From the NCBI RefSeq assembly GCF_024498195.1, contig NZ_CP101824.1:3472001-3536000 (forward strand): a stretch of 64,000 nt of DNA, given 5' to 3'. A program made the position numbers and the translations under genes. The stretch comes from Halovivax cerinus. Its GTDB lineage: Archaea > Halobacteriota > Halobacteria > Halobacteriales > Natrialbaceae. Positions 1-8,873 of the stretch are shown here, piece after piece. The notes under the pieces are model-generated. The model saw only the letters and a list, made by a program, of their open reading frames with translations. It did not search any database and was not told the origin of the DNA. Positions within the stretch are counted from its first letter, which is position 1, and the number at the start of each line of letters is the position of its first letter.

Positions 1-1
1 C

Positions 2-1066
2 TCCGGAACGGGTCTCGCGCTCGCAACGAGTATCGCCGGATGTCTGGACACCATCGGCGACGAACCGACGTCGGCGACGGCCGGAACGACGTCGGCGTCG
101 GCCTGCGAAGCGGGCCGCGCGGTCCTCGAAGCGATCGGAAACGAAGAGTACGAAACGGCCGCTGCGTACTACCCGACTGCGCTCGAAGAGAGCGGGCACG
201 GCCCGAGCCCGGTCGACCGGTACCGGACAGTTCGGACGCCGGACGGGATCGGCGACATCGAGTGCGGAGAGGCCACCTCGGACCCGGACCTCGAAACCCA
301 GTTCTCCGAGTGGATCGACGGCGACGTGGGAACCGCGAAGACGATCCAGTACACGGCCGACGTCGATGTCGGATCGGTATCGATCGAGACGACTTCACAG
401 GTCGGCGCCGTCGAGATCGACGGCGACTGGTACGCCTGGCTCGACTCCGAGCTCGTCCCCCGACCGAACGCGGGGGTCACCGTGGACGAAGACGGACTGG
501 AGACAGCGACCGTCACCTACACCAGCGGCAGCGATGGTGTCTCCGTGTACATCACCGGGGACGGGATCGACGATCCGACGGCGTACCGCCTCGAGTCGCC
601 CGGCGCATCGACGACCGTCGCGGCGCCAGACCTCCCGCCGGGACGGTACGAGGTCGTCGCCGCGCGCGAACCGTACGACGAGGACGTGGCCACCACCGAG
701 GTCGCCGTGTTCGAACTCGTCGACCGGGACGCCTGGCGAGACGTCGACGAGATCGTCTTCAGCGCGGAGACGGTCGCGTGGGTGGGACGCGCCCCCGACC
801 ACGTCGAGGGCGTCGAGAATCCCACGCTCGTCCTGGAGGCTGGACGGACGTACCGAATCGGGTGGGATCGAGGGAACGGACAGGGGCACAATTTCGAGGT
901 GCACGACGCGGCCGGCACCGTCGTCGACGACTACGAGACAGAGCTCGCGATCGAGCCGGACGACGATCAGTTCCTGACCGTCACCGCGACCGAAGAACTC
1001 TCGACGTACCGATGTAGGCCACATACGGCTATGTCGGGGGCTATCGAGGTCGTCGACGAACTGTAG
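2..1066 (+). CDS. Halocyanin-like lipoprotein with C-terminal cupredoxin domain (5' end outside window)
   Basis: The reading frame is open from base 2, so the true start lies upstream. The visible part begins at the end of a signal peptide with a lipobox (IAGC, Cys codon at 41-43), so the protein is probably lipid-anchored outside the membrane. About 230 residues of unassigned sequence follow. The last ~85 residues resemble a type-1 copper domain: an early His (GHNFEVHD), then a Cys-x-x-His with a Met four residues later (YRCRPHTAMSG). Known halocyanins use this ligand set to carry single electrons. The long N-terminal region is unlike a simple halocyanin and its role is unknown. An ATG at 326 exists but would discard the lipobox, so it is not the start. 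Confidence 0.75.
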   Translation, partial: SGTGLALATSIAGCLDTIGDEPTSATAGTTSASACEAGRAVLEAIGNEEYETAAAYYPTALEESGHGPSPVDRYRTVRTPDGIGDIECGEATSDPDLETQFSEWIDGDVGTAKTIQYTADVDVGSVSIETTSQVGAVEIDGDWYAWLDSELVPRPNAGVTVDEDGLETATVTYTSGSDGVSVYITGDGIDDPTAYRLESPGASTTVAAPDLPPGRYEVVAAREPYDEDVATTEVAVFELVDRDAWRDVDEIVFSAETVAWVGRAPDHVEGVENPTLVLEAGRTYRIGWDRGNGQGHNFEVHDAAGTVVDDYETELAIEPDDDQFLTVTATEELSTYRCRPHTAMSGAIEVVDEL

Positions 1067-1126
1067 CGACGGCCGGTACCCGACCTGCAGGCCGTCCCGG
1101 TCCGCGCGGACGGAACGCCGTACGGT

Positions 1127-1654
1127 TCACCGGCCGGGATGTTCGTGCACCGTCAGGTCCACGTCGCGCGACTCGCCTTCGACGTCGGCGACCAGTCGCC
1201 GCACCACGTTCTCCGCTTCCTCGTACAGGCGCGGCCGAACGAGTCCGATCACCCGGTCGAGCGAGACGAATCGCGGAAGGCTGACCGCGTTCGTATCGGC
1301 GGTATGTGGGTCGTATGCCACGTCGAAGTAGAGCCGGCTCGCGGTCTGCTCGTCCGGGGGTGCCGACTCGGGTTCGGGGTCGACGCGCCACTCGCCGCCG
1401 GCGTCGAGGTCGGCCGTGAGCCGCCACGCGAGTCGAGCGGGTTCCTCCACCGCCGTCACTTCCGACCGGGCGGTGTACGAGAGTTTCCACCACGAGAACG
1501 CGAGTTCGTACCGCGTGCCGGCACCCCCGTCGCCGGTCGCTTCGACCGAGTCGAGAACGGGCGCGTACTGCGGGTAGGCGGTGAAGTCACTGACGGCGCC
1601 GAAGACCGTCTCGGGATCGCGGTGAACGAGCGTGCTGAGGACGATCCGTTCCAC
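1127..1654 (-). CDS. SRPBCC (START/polyketide cyclase-like) family protein
   Basis: 175 residues. The N-terminus (VERIVLSTLVHRDPETVFGA) and the pattern with FTAYPQYAPVLDSVE are typical of haloarchaeal coenzyme-Q-binding/cyclase-like SRPBCC proteins, which form a ligand-binding cavity. The ligand is unknown. I chose the GTG at 1654 because family members begin at this point and a weak TATA-like element lies about 28 nt before it, suggesting a leaderless mRNA. An ATG at 1711 would add 19 poorly matching residues. The frame stays open much further upstream, but that is a GC-rich shadow of the opposite-strand genes. It converges with the halocyanin-like gene. Confidence 0.8.
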   Translation of the reverse strand: MERIVLSTLVHRDPETVFGAVSDFTAYPQYAPVLDSVEATGDGGAGTRYELAFSWWKLSYTARSEVTAVEEPARLAWRLTADLDAGGEWRVDPEPESAPPDEQTASRLYFDVAYDPHTADTNAVSLPRFVSLDRVIGLVRPRLYEEAENVVRRLVADVEGESRDVDLTVHEHPGR

Positions 1655-1849
1655 ACCCGGAAGTCGATGGCCGGGAGGGTAAGCGTTACTCGTCGGACCG
1701 GCGGCCGGCATCGTGGTCTCGGTCGCCGGCGTCGACCGCGGCTCCGCGCACCAGCAGGCCGTCGTATCACGCGTCTGTCCCCTCGGCGTACGAGGGATTT
1801 TCCGGACCGAACCGACAGCGTTGTCAGCGCACCGGTGTAGGTTCGCCTC

Positions 1850-2617
1850 ATGAGGGACTGCATCATCGTCGGTGGCGGTGTCGCCGGCCTGTCGGCGGGA
1901 CTCTTCGCGGCCCGGGCCGGGCTCGACACGCTCGTCGTCTCCGGAGGCGAGTCGATCCTCGCGCGAAACGCGAGCCTGGAGAACTACCCCGGCTTGCCCG
2001 CGGGCTTCGACGCGCGGCGCTACCTCGCGTTCGTCCGCGAACAGGCGGAAGACGCCGGCTGCGCGGTCACCGAAGACAGGATCGTCGGCGTCGAGACGGA
2101 TGGAACCGACGGCGAAGCGAGCGGGGACGACGATCGCGGCTCCGACGACGAGCAGTGGTTCAGGCTCGGTGGAGAATCGTCGACCTACCACGGACGGCGT
2201 CTCGTCGCGGCCTCGTGGCCGGACAGCGAGTACCTCGTCGAGCTCGGCGTGGACCGCGAACAGCGAGGAAGCAAGCACGTCATCGCCGTCGATCGGGCGG
2301 GTCGGACGTCCGTGGACGGAGTGTACGCAGCCGGACGGATCGCCGGACAGCCACACCAGGCGATCGTCGCCGCCGGCCACGGCGCCACCGTCGGGCTGGC
2401 GGTCGTCCAGGACGGCGAGGCACCCTTCTACCACGACTGGGTCGCGCCGGAGGGATACTTCACCGGTCGCGACCGCGAGGTGCCGCCCGCCTGCGCCGAG
2501 ATCGACGACGAAGAACGGCACGATCGTGAGGCGACGGCCAGGGAACGCCTCAGGGAGCGCCTGGGCGAACCGTTCGAGGCCGAACCGACCCAGCACCCGA
2601 GCGTCGACGGCGAGTGA
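1850..2617 (+). CDS. Short thioredoxin-reductase-like FAD protein without the redox CxxC
   Basis: 255 residues. The N-terminus is a Rossmann FAD site (GGGVAG, residues 8-13) followed by an ENYPG segment, both characteristic of the thioredoxin reductase family. The C-terminal FAD motif (TSVDGVYAAGRI) is also present, leading into an AIVAAGHGATVG segment. The central NAD(P)-binding domain of a normal ~310-residue reductase seems to be replaced by a short acidic stretch, and the CxxC redox pair is absent. It therefore binds FAD but probably does not reduce thioredoxin through a disulfide. The substrate is unknown. The last ~55 residues are a charged tail. Confidence 0.8.
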   Translation: MRDCIIVGGGVAGLSAGLFAARAGLDTLVVSGGESILARNASLENYPGLPAGFDARRYLAFVREQAEDAGCAVTEDRIVGVETDGTDGEASGDDDRGSDDEQWFRLGGESSTYHGRRLVAASWPDSEYLVELGVDREQRGSKHVIAVDRAGRTSVDGVYAAGRIAGQPHQAIVAAGHGATVGLAVVQDGEAPFYHDWVAPEGYFTGRDREVPPACAEIDDEERHDREATARERLRERLGEPFEAEPTQHPSVDGE

Positions 2618-2731
2618 TCGGTCACGGTCGTCGGGCAGCCGAACAGGTTCGGGCCCGAGTGTCGCCGACACGAGACGCCTCGCGCACACGACGGGTGACG
2701 TTTCTTCCCGTCGGCGGACGTCTACGCCCGC

Positions 2732-3511
2732 ATGGCCCGTATCGCGATCACCGGGGGAACCGGCACCGTCGGCCGGCAGGCGATTGCCGCGTTCGACGAC
2801 CACGAGACGACGATCCTCGCCAGGACCGACGTCGACGATCTCGACGTCGTCGAACTCGACGTGGCCGACCGCGACCGATTCGTCGACGTCCTCGAGGGCC
2901 ACGACACGCTCGTACACCTGGCGGCGAACCCCTCGCCGGAGGCAGACTGGGACGACGTGGTCGCGCCGAACATCGAGGGGACGTACAACGCGTACCATGC
3001 AGCCGTCGAGAACGACATCGATCGGGTCGTCTTCGCGAGTACGAATCACACCGTCCACATGTACAACGCGGCCGACACCAGCGAACCGGAGTCGATGGTC
3101 GTGCGACCGAAACCCGTCGTACCCGACGATCCGCCCAGACCGGACTCGCCGTACGGGATCAGCAAGGTGGCCGGCGAGGCCATCGGCACGTACTTCGCCG
3201 ATCGCCACGGCCTGACGGTAGTCACCCTCAGGATCGGCTGGCTCATGGACGACGAGTCGCTCCGGGCGACACAGGAGGAAGACGACTCCCACGCGCGATT
3301 CGCCCGGGCCATGTACCTGAGTCCGCGCGATTGCCGCGACGCACTGGAAGGGTCCGTGACCGTCACCATCGAGGAATCGCCGCTCACCTGCCACGTCGTC
3401 TCGGCGAACGACGAGCGGTACTTCTCGATCGTCGAAGCCCAGACGGGACTGGGATATCGTCCGCGGGACAACGCCGCCGCGGTGCTCGGACTGGATTCCC
3501 CGGACGACTGA
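2732..3511 (+). CDS. NAD-dependent epimerase/dehydratase (extended SDR)
   Basis: 259 residues. It has the nucleotide-binding glycine motif GGTGTVG at 8-14, a DTLVHLAA segment, the catalytic Ser region FASTNH near 101-106, and the active-site YGISK (Tyr141, Lys145). It belongs to the sugar-nucleotide epimerase/uronate dehydrogenase group. Haloarchaeal relatives include the NAD-dependent glucose-6-phosphate dehydrogenase Azf, and this gene could be such an enzyme, but I cannot assign a substrate from sequence alone. It is a single gene 114 bp after the FAD protein and 58 bp before coaBC. Confidence 0.85.
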   Translation: MARIAITGGTGTVGRQAIAAFDDHETTILARTDVDDLDVVELDVADRDRFVDVLEGHDTLVHLAANPSPEADWDDVVAPNIEGTYNAYHAAVENDIDRVVFASTNHTVHMYNAADTSEPESMVVRPKPVVPDDPPRPDSPYGISKVAGEAIGTYFADRHGLTVVTLRIGWLMDDESLRATQEEDDSHARFARAMYLSPRDCRDALEGSVTVTIEESPLTCHVVSANDERYFSIVEAQTGLGYRPRDNAAAVLGLDSPDD

Positions 3512-3569
3512 TCGCGACGTCCGAGTGGTCAACGTTTAACCCCTCCCGGGGGCATTCGTCGGGTATCAG

Positions 3570-4781
3570 ATGTCGACGCTCGAAGACGTGTCCGTCGCGC
3601 TCGGGGTGACGGGTTCGATCGCGGCCGTGAAGACGATCGAACTCGCCCACGAACTGCGCCGACGGGGAGCCGACGTGCGGGCAGTGATGAGCGACAGTGC
3701 GACGGGAATCGTCCACCCGGACGCCGTGGCGTACGCCACCGGAAACGACGTCGTCACGGCCCTCACCGGTCGCGTCGAGCACGTCGAACTCTGCGGTCGA
3801 GACGGGTGGGCCGACGTCCTGCTGATCGCACCCGCGACCGCCAACACCGTCGGCAAGCTCGCCGCGGCCGTCGACGACACGCCGGTGACGACGACGGCGA
3901 CGACCGCCCTCGGCGCCGACGTTCCGGTCGTCGTCGCGCCCGCGATGCACGAACCGATGTACGACCACCCCGGCGTACTCGCGTCGCTCGAGCGAATCGA
4001 ATCGTGGGGCGTCGACCTCGTCGACCCGCGCATCGAGGAGGGGAAGGCGAAGATCGCCACCGAGGATGCCATCTGTACGGCCATCGAGCGAGCGACGAGC
4101 GACGGGCAACTCGCCGGTGAGCACGTCGTCGTGACCGCCGGCGCGACGGCAGAGTCGATCGACCCCGTTCGGGTGCTCACCAACCGGTCGTCGGGCCGGA
4201 TGGGGCGCGCAGTCGCCAGGGCGTGTTACGCGCTCGGTGCGACGGTGACGCTCGTTCACGGCCCCGTCGGTCCACACGCCGTCACCCGATCCGACGCGGG
4301 CGATGGGGGCGACGTCTCGTACGCGGACGTACTGACAGTCGAGACCACCGCGGAGATGGTCGAAGAGACGCGGGCGGCCTGCGAGACGGCTGACGCACTC
4401 GTCTCCGCGGCGGCCGTCGCGGACTACACCGTCGACACGCACGACGAGAAGCTTCGGTCGGGTGACCGACGCGAGTTGACGCTCGAACCGACGGCGAAGC
4501 TCGTCGACGCGGTTCGCAACGACCGTCCCGACATGCCGATCGTCGGCTTCAAGACCGAGACGAGCGGCGACGACGAAGCGATGATCGAGGCGGCGCGCGA
4601 CCTGCGCGACCGCGTCCACCTCGCGTTCGTGGTGGCCAACGACGCCAGCGTCATGGGTCGAGGCGAGACGCGCGCGCTACTGGTGCACGCGGGCGACGTC
4701 GCGCGGTTTACCGGTTCGAAACGTGCGCTCGCGGACGAGATCGGTGCCTCGCTCGCCGTCGTCCTCCACGGGGAAACGTAG
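3570..4781 (+). CDS. coaBC: Bifunctional phosphopantothenoylcysteine decarboxylase / phosphopantothenate-cysteine ligase
   Basis: 403 residues, the usual length of CoaBC. The N-terminal CoaC half carries the flavoprotein motif TGSIAAV (14-20), the conserved IAPATANTVGK segment and PAMHEPMYDHP (about 127-137), the equivalent of the PAMNxxM motif. The C-terminal CoaB half starts near residue 185 with VVVTAGATAESIDPVR and has the SSGRMG dimer/nucleotide motif near 207. The two domains convert 4'-phosphopantothenate and cysteine to 4'-phosphopantetheine in coenzyme A synthesis. It is cytoplasmic. All expected motifs are intact. Confidence 0.95.
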   Translation: MSTLEDVSVALGVTGSIAAVKTIELAHELRRRGADVRAVMSDSATGIVHPDAVAYATGNDVVTALTGRVEHVELCGRDGWADVLLIAPATANTVGKLAAAVDDTPVTTTATTALGADVPVVVAPAMHEPMYDHPGVLASLERIESWGVDLVDPRIEEGKAKIATEDAICTAIERATSDGQLAGEHVVVTAGATAESIDPVRVLTNRSSGRMGRAVARACYALGATVTLVHGPVGPHAVTRSDAGDGGDVSYADVLTVETTAEMVEETRAACETADALVSAAAVADYTVDTHDEKLRSGDRRELTLEPTAKLVDAVRNDRPDMPIVGFKTETSGDDEAMIEAARDLRDRVHLAFVVANDASVMGRGETRALLVHAGDVARFTGSKRALADEIGASLAVVLHGET

Positions 4782-4884
4782 GGCTGCAAATCAGTCACGA
4801 AGATTAAATAGAACGCGTTTCAATCGAGCACGTATCCGGCTCTACCGCCGCCCGGTATCCATGGACGAGCCAACCTGATTCAGT

Positions 4885-5457
4885 ATGCCAATCGACCACG
4901 CACCCACGGAACAGCTGTCCAAAGGCGAGGTGTTCGAAGTTTTGCGCAACCAGCGACGCCGATTCGTCCTTCAGTACCTAAAACAGGACGATCGGCCAGT
5001 CGAGCTCGGCGATCTGGCCCAACAGGTCGCCGCCTGGGAGTACGAGACGACCCTCGAAGGCGTGACGCCCGAACAGCGAAAACGCGTCTACACCACGCTC
5101 CAGCAAACGCACCTGCCGAAGATGGACGAGGCGGGCATCCTCGTCTTCGACTCCGACGACGGGGTCATCGAATCGACGGACCGAACCCGGGACATCAGCG
5201 TCTACCTCGAGATCGTCCCTGGCCACGAGTTCGCCTGGCGAGAACTCTACCTCTCGCTCGGTGCCGTCAGTTGCGCACTCGTCGCTGCGCTCTGGGGCGG
5301 CGTCTACCCCTTCACTCTGATCCCGACGCTCGGCTGGACCGCCCTGCTCGCACTGGTATTTACCGGAACGGCCGTCGCGCACATCTATCACGAGCGAACG
5401 ATGCGCCTCGGATACGGCAATCAGCCGCCCGAGCTCTCCTACCAGGGCGAGAAGTGA
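4885..5457 (+). CDS. DUF7344-type winged-helix membrane protein
   Basis: 190 residues. Residues ~12-105 form a predicted winged helix (EVFEVLRNQRRRFVLQYL, then an RKRVYTTLQQTHLPKMDEAG segment) matching the haloarchaeal DUF7344 domain. Two hydrophobic helices follow (about 118-140 and 143-163). The protein is thus likely a membrane-tethered DNA-binding or regulatory protein. A TATA-like stretch (gattaaatag, ~4801-4810) lies about 75 bp upstream, so its mRNA probably has a short leader. The regulon is unknown. Confidence 0.8.
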   Translation: MPIDHAPTEQLSKGEVFEVLRNQRRRFVLQYLKQDDRPVELGDLAQQVAAWEYETTLEGVTPEQRKRVYTTLQQTHLPKMDEAGILVFDSDDGVIESTDRTRDISVYLEIVPGHEFAWRELYLSLGAVSCALVAALWGGVYPFTLIPTLGWTALLALVFTGTAVAHIYHERTMRLGYGNQPPELSYQGEK

Positions 5458-5607
5458 GCCGGCCGACGGCCGGAACGGCACACAGCGCAGGCGAATCGGT
5501 TCGGGCCACGTCAGAACCACGCGAGTCGGGTACGGACCCCTTCGACGCTCGCCAGCCGCCGTATCGACATTCGTCAGGTTTTACTCGGCGTCGGCCCCAC
5601 CAGCGAC

Positions 5608-6180
5608 ATGGATCGACTGGAACGGTCGTTACGCGAGGCCCCGATCGTCGAGAAAGACGACGGCTACCAGTACTTCGTCCACCCGATCAGCGACGGGATC
5701 CCCAACCTCGATCCCGGCTTGCTTCGCGAGATCGTCATCAGGATCATTCGAAAGGCCGACCTGGCAGAGGTCGACAAGATCGTGACCCCCGCGGCGATGG
5801 GGATCCACATCTCCACAGCCGTCTCGCTCATGACGGACATCCCCCTCACCGTCATCAGAAAACGCGAATACGGCCTCGACGGCGAAGTCGCCATCGCTCA
5901 GCAAACGGGCTACTCGGAGAACGAGATGTTCATCAACGACGTCCACGAGGGTGAGCGCGTCCTCGTCCTGGACGACGTCCTCTCGACCGGCGGAACGCTC
6001 GCGTCGGTCATCGACGCACTCGACGAGATCGGCGCCGACGTCGTCGACTCCGTCGCGGTCATCAAAAAAGTCGGTGGCGAGAACGAGGTCGACGAACGCG
6101 GCTATCACGTCAAGACGCTCGTCAACGTCGACGTCGTCGACGGAGCGGTCGTCATCGTCGACGCGAACGGCGACGACTGA
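5608..6180 (+). CDS. hpt: Hypoxanthine/guanine phosphoribosyltransferase (archaeal type)
   Basis: 190 residues, typical length. It carries the PRPP-binding loop [13 protein letters not shown] near residue 118 and the conserved archaeal features [14 protein letters not shown] and [10 protein letters not shown]. The enzyme salvages hypoxanthine and guanine to IMP and GMP. ATG at 5608 follows a short T-rich stretch (gttttactcgg) about 30 nt upstream, consistent with a leaderless transcript. It is monocistronic and converges with the ABC gene that ends at 6445. Confidence 0.93.
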   Translation: MDRLERSLREAPIVEKDDGYQYFVHPISDGIPNLDPGLLREIVIRIIRKADLAEVDKIVTPAAMGIHISTAVSLMTDIPLTVIRKREYGLDGEVAIAQQTGYSENEMFINDVHEGERVLVLDDVLSTGGTLASVIDALDEIGADVVDSVAVIKKVGGENEVDERGYHVKTLVNVDVVDGAVVIVDANGDD

Positions 6181-6444
6181 CGCGACACGACGGGCAGATC
6201 GCGGACTGACTGCCGGGCCATCCGGGAAGCCACGGTCGAAGCCACTAGTGACCGGCTAGCTCGACGCAGGAGCGCACGATACCCGACCCGGTGTGAGAGC
6301 GCACGATACCACGAGTTCGTCTCCGTCGACTCCAGCACCACGACACGGGCCCTGACGTCGGATCACGTACCGGGTCACGTCCTGGAATCCCGAACCGCCG
6401 GGCTCGCACTCGTCGACGGTACAGTCATCAACCCGGAGGAACGC
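6181..6444. other. Intergenic region between convergent genes, with a 14-bp direct repeat
   Basis: No gene is supported here. The segment separates hpt from the convergent ATPase gene. It contains an exact 14-base direct repeat, GAGCGCACGATACC, at 6270-6283 and 6297-6310 (27-bp period). I see no clear terminator hairpin. Confidence 0.5.
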
Positions 6445-7812
6445 CTAGAGTCCCTCGCCGCGCCAGGGGATCGGCTCCGCGTCCCGGTCGTCGTCGTATC
6501 GGTGACACGAGACCGGTCGACCTCGGTGCGTCGACCGTTCGGGAACCGCCCGTTCACAGATCGTCGGCAGGGCCGTCGCGAGCTCCTGCGTGGCCGCGTC
6601 GACGTCACCCGATGCGAGCGAATCGACCGCCGATTGGACGTGACGATCCAGGTCCGGATCGTCGAGTTCCGCGGGCAGATCGAAGGCCGCTCTGACGGCC
6701 GACGCGCCGACGTCGGTCCCGGTCGTCGGGTCGACGGCCGACGGCAATTCGCCGGTTTCGACGGTAAATCGAAACGCCGCCAGCCGTCGCCAGGTCTCGC
6801 CGGAGACGGTCAGGTCCGGCGGCGGAATGAGTTCCGGACAGCGAGTGTGGAACCGACAGCCCGACGGCGGATCACTCGGATCCGGGATCGAGTCGGTGAG
6901 GGGACTCTCGAACGTCCGATCGGTCGGGTCGAGACTCGGAACCGAGTTCATCAACACCCGCGTGTACGGATGGGCTGGCGAGTCGAGCACGTCGTCGATC
7001 GCCCCCTGTTCGACGATCTCACCCAGGTACATGACGGCGACCCGATCGCAGAAGAGCCGAACGACGTCGAGGTCGTGACTGATGAAGAGGATCGAGATGT
7101 CGTGTTCGCGGCGAATGTCCTCCAGCAACGCGAGGACGTCGGACTGAACGCGCGCGTCGAGGGCGCTCGTCGGTTCGTCGGCGACGATGAGATCCGGGTT
7201 ACAGACGAGCGCTCGTGCGATCGAGATGCGCTGTTTCTCGCCGCCGGAGAACTCGTGTGGATAGCGATCGGCGTCGTCCGCGGACAAGCCGACGCGTTCG
7301 AGGACGTCCGCGACGATGGCGCGACGGCGCGATTCGTCCGACATGCCGTGGAGTGAGAGCGGTTCGGCGACGGCCTCGCCAACCGTCAGACGCGGGTTGA
7401 ACGCCTCGTTCGGGTCCTGGACCACGAGCTGCGCTCTCCGTCTGAACGACCGAAGGTCGGCCCCCGTGAGGTCGGTAACCGACTCGCCGTCGAAGACGAC
7501 CTCGCCGGCCGTGGGCTCTTCGAGGCGGAGGATCGAGTGGGCGGCCGTCGTCTTTCCGCTCCCCGATTCTCCGACGAGTCCGAGGACTTCGCCGCGACCG
7601 ATCTCGAAGTCGATACCGTCGACGGCGCGGACCCGACCGACCTCGCGGCGGAGGAACCCGCGCGTGATCGGATAGTGTGTCTCCAGCCCGCGGACACGGA
7701 GGAGCGGCTCCGAATCTGTCCAGACCGGCGACCCCTCGGCATAGTCTGCCGAGGTGTGATCACCGTCTTCGGACGGTCTCTCGCGCGGTGGGTCGGCGTT
7801 CGCGTCGCTCAT
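6445..7812 (-). CDS. Oligopeptide/dipeptide-type ABC transporter ATP-binding protein (DppF/OppF-like, left set)
   Basis: 455 residues. Walker A GESGSGKT is at 81-88, the Q-loop follows (VVQDPNEAFNPRLTVG), the ABC signature is FSGGEKQR, Walker B is LIVADEPTSALD and the H-loop is FISHD. The C-terminal oligopeptide-transporter extension includes the Cys motif GCRFHTRCPELIP. A further ~100 residues of acidic C-terminal extension are also seen in the second DppF-like protein here (16850-18184). It powers import of peptides or related solutes. It overlaps the next gene by 4 bp (ATGA type), so the three minus-strand genes 10088-6445 form one operon. Confidence 0.92.
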   Translation of the reverse strand: MSDANADPPRERPSEDGDHTSADYAEGSPVWTDSEPLLRVRGLETHYPITRGFLRREVGRVRAVDGIDFEIGRGEVLGLVGESGSGKTTAAHSILRLEEPTAGEVVFDGESVTDLTGADLRSFRRRAQLVVQDPNEAFNPRLTVGEAVAEPLSLHGMSDESRRRAIVADVLERVGLSADDADRYPHEFSGGEKQRISIARALVCNPDLIVADEPTSALDARVQSDVLALLEDIRREHDISILFISHDLDVVRLFCDRVAVMYLGEIVEQGAIDDVLDSPAHPYTRVLMNSVPSLDPTDRTFESPLTDSIPDPSDPPSGCRFHTRCPELIPPPDLTVSGETWRRLAAFRFTVETGELPSAVDPTTGTDVGASAVRAAFDLPAELDDPDLDRHVQSAVDSLASGDVDAATQELATALPTICERAVPERSTHRGRPVSCHRYDDDRDAEPIPWRGEGL

Positions 7813-8870
7813 CGCGACACCTCCGAGACGGAGTGAACTTCGTTCGCGGTATCGAGGACCTGCGTCGGATCGCCGTCGGGCCCGTAGTGGACGCAGGAGA
7901 CCGTGTGGTCGGGATCGCCGTCGATCCCGAAGAAGTCGGGCTGATCGCCACCCTCACACGTGGGCTCGGCGTACGGACACTCTCCGCGGAAGCGACACCC
8001 GTCCCGCGGGATATCGCCACGGGCCGATCGGTCGTCGCGTCTCGAGAGCCCGTCGTAGCTGTCGAAGAGTGCCTGTGTGTACGGGTGTGCCGGGGTCGAG
8101 AAGAGCGAGCTCACCGGGCCCCGTTCGACGATGGTGCCGCCGTACATGACGAGCACGCGATCTGCGAGCGATGCGACGACCCGGAGATCGTGTGTGATAA
8201 GCAGTATGGCCGTGTCGTCGTCCGTGAGTTCACGGAGGAGTTCGATCAACTTCGCCTGAACCGTGACGTCGACTGCAGTGGTCGGTTCGTCGGCGATGAG
8301 CAGGTCCGGGTCGGCCGCGAGCGCGATGGCGATAGCCACGCGTTGGCGCATCCCGCCGGAGAACTCGTGGGGGTACTCGTCGATCCGGTCGTCGGCTCGC
8401 GGGATGCCGACCTTCCGGAGGAGGGAGATCGCCCGTTCCCTGGCGGCTGCGCCCGACGCCTGTCCGTGAATCGTTATCGCCTCGACGATCTGATCGCCGA
8501 CGGTGTAGACCGGGTCGAGGGCCTGTTGTGGGTTCTGGAAGATGTGGGCGATCTTGTCGCCGCGAATCGATCTGAGGTCGCGTTCGCTCGCGCCGTCGAT
8601 CCGCTCACCGTCGAACGTGATCCGGCCGTCGACGACGTCTGCGGGCGGCTGGGGAACGATCCCGGTCAGCGATTCGCAGGTGACGCTCTTCCCACTTCCG
8701 GACTCGCCGACGATACAGACCGTTTCGCCGGGGTGGACGTCGAAGGTGACGCCGTCTACGGCCCGGATCAGTTCGCGATCCGTTTCGATGTGGGTTCGAA
8801 GTCCGTCGACCGAGAGGAGCGGCTCCGTGGACCGGGTCGATACCGTCGTGGAATCTGCGTTCGATGACAT
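7809..8870 (-). CDS. Oligopeptide/dipeptide-type ABC transporter ATP-binding protein (DppD/OppD-like, left set)
   Basis: 353 residues. Walker A GESGSGKS is at 55-62, signature FSGGMRQR, Walker B LLIADEPTTAVD and H-loop LITHD. The C-terminal region has the Cys-rich GCRFRGECPYAEPTCEGG motif and a later VSCVHYG cysteine, as in DppD-type subunits where these cysteines may bind an iron-sulfur cluster (known for some homologues, not shown here). It pairs with the ATPase at 6445-7812 and is encoded 3 bp after the permease ending at 8874. Confidence 0.92.
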   Translation of the reverse strand: MSSNADSTTVSTRSTEPLLSVDGLRTHIETDRELIRAVDGVTFDVHPGETVCIVGESGSGKSVTCESLTGIVPQPPADVVDGRITFDGERIDGASERDLRSIRGDKIAHIFQNPQQALDPVYTVGDQIVEAITIHGQASGAAARERAISLLRKVGIPRADDRIDEYPHEFSGGMRQRVAIAIALAADPDLLIADEPTTAVDVTVQAKLIELLRELTDDDTAILLITHDLRVVASLADRVLVMYGGTIVERGPVSSLFSTPAHPYTQALFDSYDGLSRRDDRSARGDIPRDGCRFRGECPYAEPTCEGGDQPDFFGIDGDPDHTVSCVHYGPDGDPTQVLDTANEVHSVSEVSR

Positions 8871-8873
8871 TGG

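Noticed and set aside
1655-3532. Minus-strand open frame continuing upstream of the SRPBCC gene for over 600 codons
   Set aside because: It lies opposite two well-supported + strand genes, is Arg/Val/Asp-rich without family pattern, and only its last 175 residues look like a protein.
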